64,000 nucleotides of DNA from Desulfopila aestuarii DSM 18488 (GTDB lineage Bacteria > Desulfobacterota > Desulfobulbia > Desulfobulbales > Desulfocapsaceae): positions 1-64,000 of the forward strand of contig NZ_FRFE01000010.1 of NCBI RefSeq assembly GCF_900143695.1. Reading direction: 5' to 3'. Below, in pieces: positions 62,802 through 64,000 of this stretch; the first letter of the stretch is position 1, and the number at the start of each line of letters is the position of its first letter. The position numbers were made by a program, and so were the translations under genes. The notes under the pieces are model-generated. The model worked only from the letters and a program-made list of their open reading frames with translations. It did no database searches and was not told the origin of the DNA.

Positions 62802-64000
62802 ATGGATATTCACAGCGAGAAAATACTCATCCTGGATTTTGGTTCACAGACTACGCAGCTTATCGCCAGGCGGATCAGGGAACAGAAAGTTTACAGCGAG
62901 ATTCACCCCTTTAACATTTCCCTCGACAAAATCCGGGAACTGAAACCGTCAGGTATCGTTTTGTCCGGCGGGCCATGTTCAGTTTACGACACCGACGCAC
63001 CGCACAGCGATCCCGGTCTTTTCGAACTGGGAGTGCCAGTGCTTGGCATCTGTTATGGTGCGCAACTGATGGTGCAGCAGCTGGGTGGAAAGGTTGAGCG
63101 GGCTGAAAAACGTGAGTTTGGTAAGGCCGACTTGAGTGTCAACTATACTGAAGGGCTCTTCGCCGGGCTTGAAACCGGTAATTTTCACCACCAGGTCTGG
63201 ATGAGTCATGGTGACCGGATCGAACAGTTGCCCGAGGGCTTTTCGGTGACTGCGGTGAGTGCTCACTCACCGTATGCGGCGATCCGCCATACCGATAACG
63301 CTTTTGTCGGGGTGCAGTTTCATCCCGAAGTGGCCCATACCCTGATCGGCAATGATGTGCTCCGAAACTTCATTTTCGGCATCTGCGGCTGTAGCCCCAG
63401 CTGGACCATGCACTCGTTTATTGAGGCCAATGTTCAGGCTATTCGGGAGAAAGTTGGCAACGGCAAGGTGATCTGTGCGCTTTCCGGTGGTGTTGATTCC
63501 TCAGTGACCGCAGCCATTATTCATCGTGCTATCGGTGATCAGCTCACCTGCATTTACGTGAACAATGGTTTGATGCGGACCAACGAGTCCGAATCGATAT
63601 TGCGTTTCTTCCGCCAGAAAACGAAGCTGAACGTGATTGATGTCGATGCCACCGAGTTTTTCCTTGGTGAGCTGGCGGGTGTTCTTGATCCCGAGGTCAA
63701 GCGTAAGCGGATCGGTCTTGGATTTATCAAGATTTTTGAGGAAGAAGCGCATAAGATCGGTGAGGTACAGTATCTTGCCCAGGGTACCCTGTATCCTGAT
63801 GTGATCGAATCTGTTTCCTTCAGAGGTGAGGCACCGATCAAGTCGCATCACAATGTGGGCGGCCTGCCTGATGTGATGAAACTTGACCTGATCGAGCCGC
63901 TGAGAGAACTCTTTAAGGATGAAGTCCGTGAGCTGGGCCTTGAACTCGGTTTGCCCGAGGAGGCCATTTATCGTCAACCGTTCCCCGGGCCAGGTCTTGG
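62802..64000 (+). CDS. guaA: GMP synthase (glutamine-hydrolysing), 5' part
   Basis: The first 399 codons are present; the window ends inside the gene. The N-terminal class I glutamine amidotransferase has the nucleophile loop GICYGAQLM and QFHPEVAHT. The ATP pyrophosphatase domain has the P-loop ALSGGVDSSVTAAI, then KSHHNVGGLPD, and PFPGPGLG at the very edge, the start of the dimerisation domain. It aminates XMP to GMP, completing the step after GuaB. GAGAG precedes the ATG at 62802. Confidence 0.98.
   Translation, partial: MDIHSEKILILDFGSQTTQLIARRIREQKVYSEIHPFNISLDKIRELKPSGIVLSGGPCSVYDTDAPHSDPGLFELGVPVLGICYGAQLMVQQLGGKVERAEKREFGKADLSVNYTEGLFAGLETGNFHHQVWMSHGDRIEQLPEGFSVTAVSAHSPYAAIRHTDNAFVGVQFHPEVAHTLIGNDVLRNFIFGICGCSPSWTMHSFIEANVQAIREKVGNGKVICALSGGVDSSVTAAIIHRAIGDQLTCIYVNNGLMRTNESESILRFFRQKTKLNVIDVDATEFFLGELAGVLDPEVKRKRIGLGFIKIFEEEAHKIGEVQYLAQGTLYPDVIESVSFRGEAPIKSHHNVGGLPDVMKLDLIEPLRELFKDEVRELGLELGLPEEAIYRQPFPGPGL

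Overview
The window looks like chromosomal DNA from an anaerobic, diderm, sulfate- or sulfur-metabolising bacterium of the Desulfobulbales type (former Deltaproteobacteria). Support for this comes from an ammonia-forming nitrite reductase (nrfA), a 2-oxoacid:ferredoxin oxidoreductase operon with a GltD-like iron-sulfur flavoprotein, NikR, many universal-stress proteins, a DUF4405 membrane protein, sigma-54 regulation and an apparent selenocysteine gene. No 16S rRNA or tRNA gene was seen, so the taxonomic call is an inference from gene content.

Layout. 1-1.5 kb: the 5' end of an IS256-family transposase gene, then an accessory ParA/ribbon-helix-helix partition-type cassette behind an AT-rich promoter/repeat region. 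1.5-6.3 kb (minus strand): nikR, an MFS transporter, and a polar amino-acid ABC importer (two permeases, one binding protein) with no ATPase gene. 6.5-9.9 kb: a panE-like reductase, UspA, an atypical protein-kinase-like protein and two small unknown genes. 9.9-14 kb: a double UspA gene, prmA and stand-alone nrfA with two dyads upstream and a strong bidirectional terminator. 14-17.5 kb: an MCP with a C-terminal sensor and an acyl-activating enzyme. 18-22.3 kb: DUF4405 protein, small exported protein, histidine kinase and NtrC-type regulator behind a sigma-54-like promoter. 22.3-23.5 kb: DUF3795 protein and a lone SRA-like/HNH endonuclease in AT-richer DNA. 23.8-27.1 kb: a pair of membrane-anchored SPFH proteins with triple N-terminal repeats.

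27.1-34.4 kb: YpfJ-type metalloprotease, CtlX-like hydrolase behind an attenuator-like hairpin, PfpI-like protein, a minus-strand group rmuC/UPF0178/GNAT/thioesterase, and ribB under an FMN riboswitch. 34-41 kb (minus): Kef-type antiporter with Usp tail overlapping a HIT gene, clpS-clpA and holA. 41-45 kb: an 809-residue exported protein with a caspase-like His/Cys pattern, and a three-domain rhodanese lipoprotein whose first active site is encoded by an in-frame TGA followed by a bacterial SECIS-like stem-loop. 45-53 kb: mntP, a cold-shock/DUF1294 protein, the three-gene oxidoreductase operon and ilvD. 53-64 kb (mostly plus): a PilT/PilU ATPase, a zinc-ribbon protein, a DEAD-box-family helicase with a DEGD motif, a rhodanese lipoprotein, rpsA, an IHF/HU gene, a Sua5/YrdC gene on the other strand, guaB and the 5' part of guaA.

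Most of the window is core housekeeping and stress physiology. The items most worth a second look are the selenocysteine rhodanese, the vault-like SPFH pair, the caspase-like exported protein, the kinase-like/UspA operon, the SRA-HNH nuclease and the partition cassette beside the IS element. All functional calls rest on reading motifs by eye; no database search was run.
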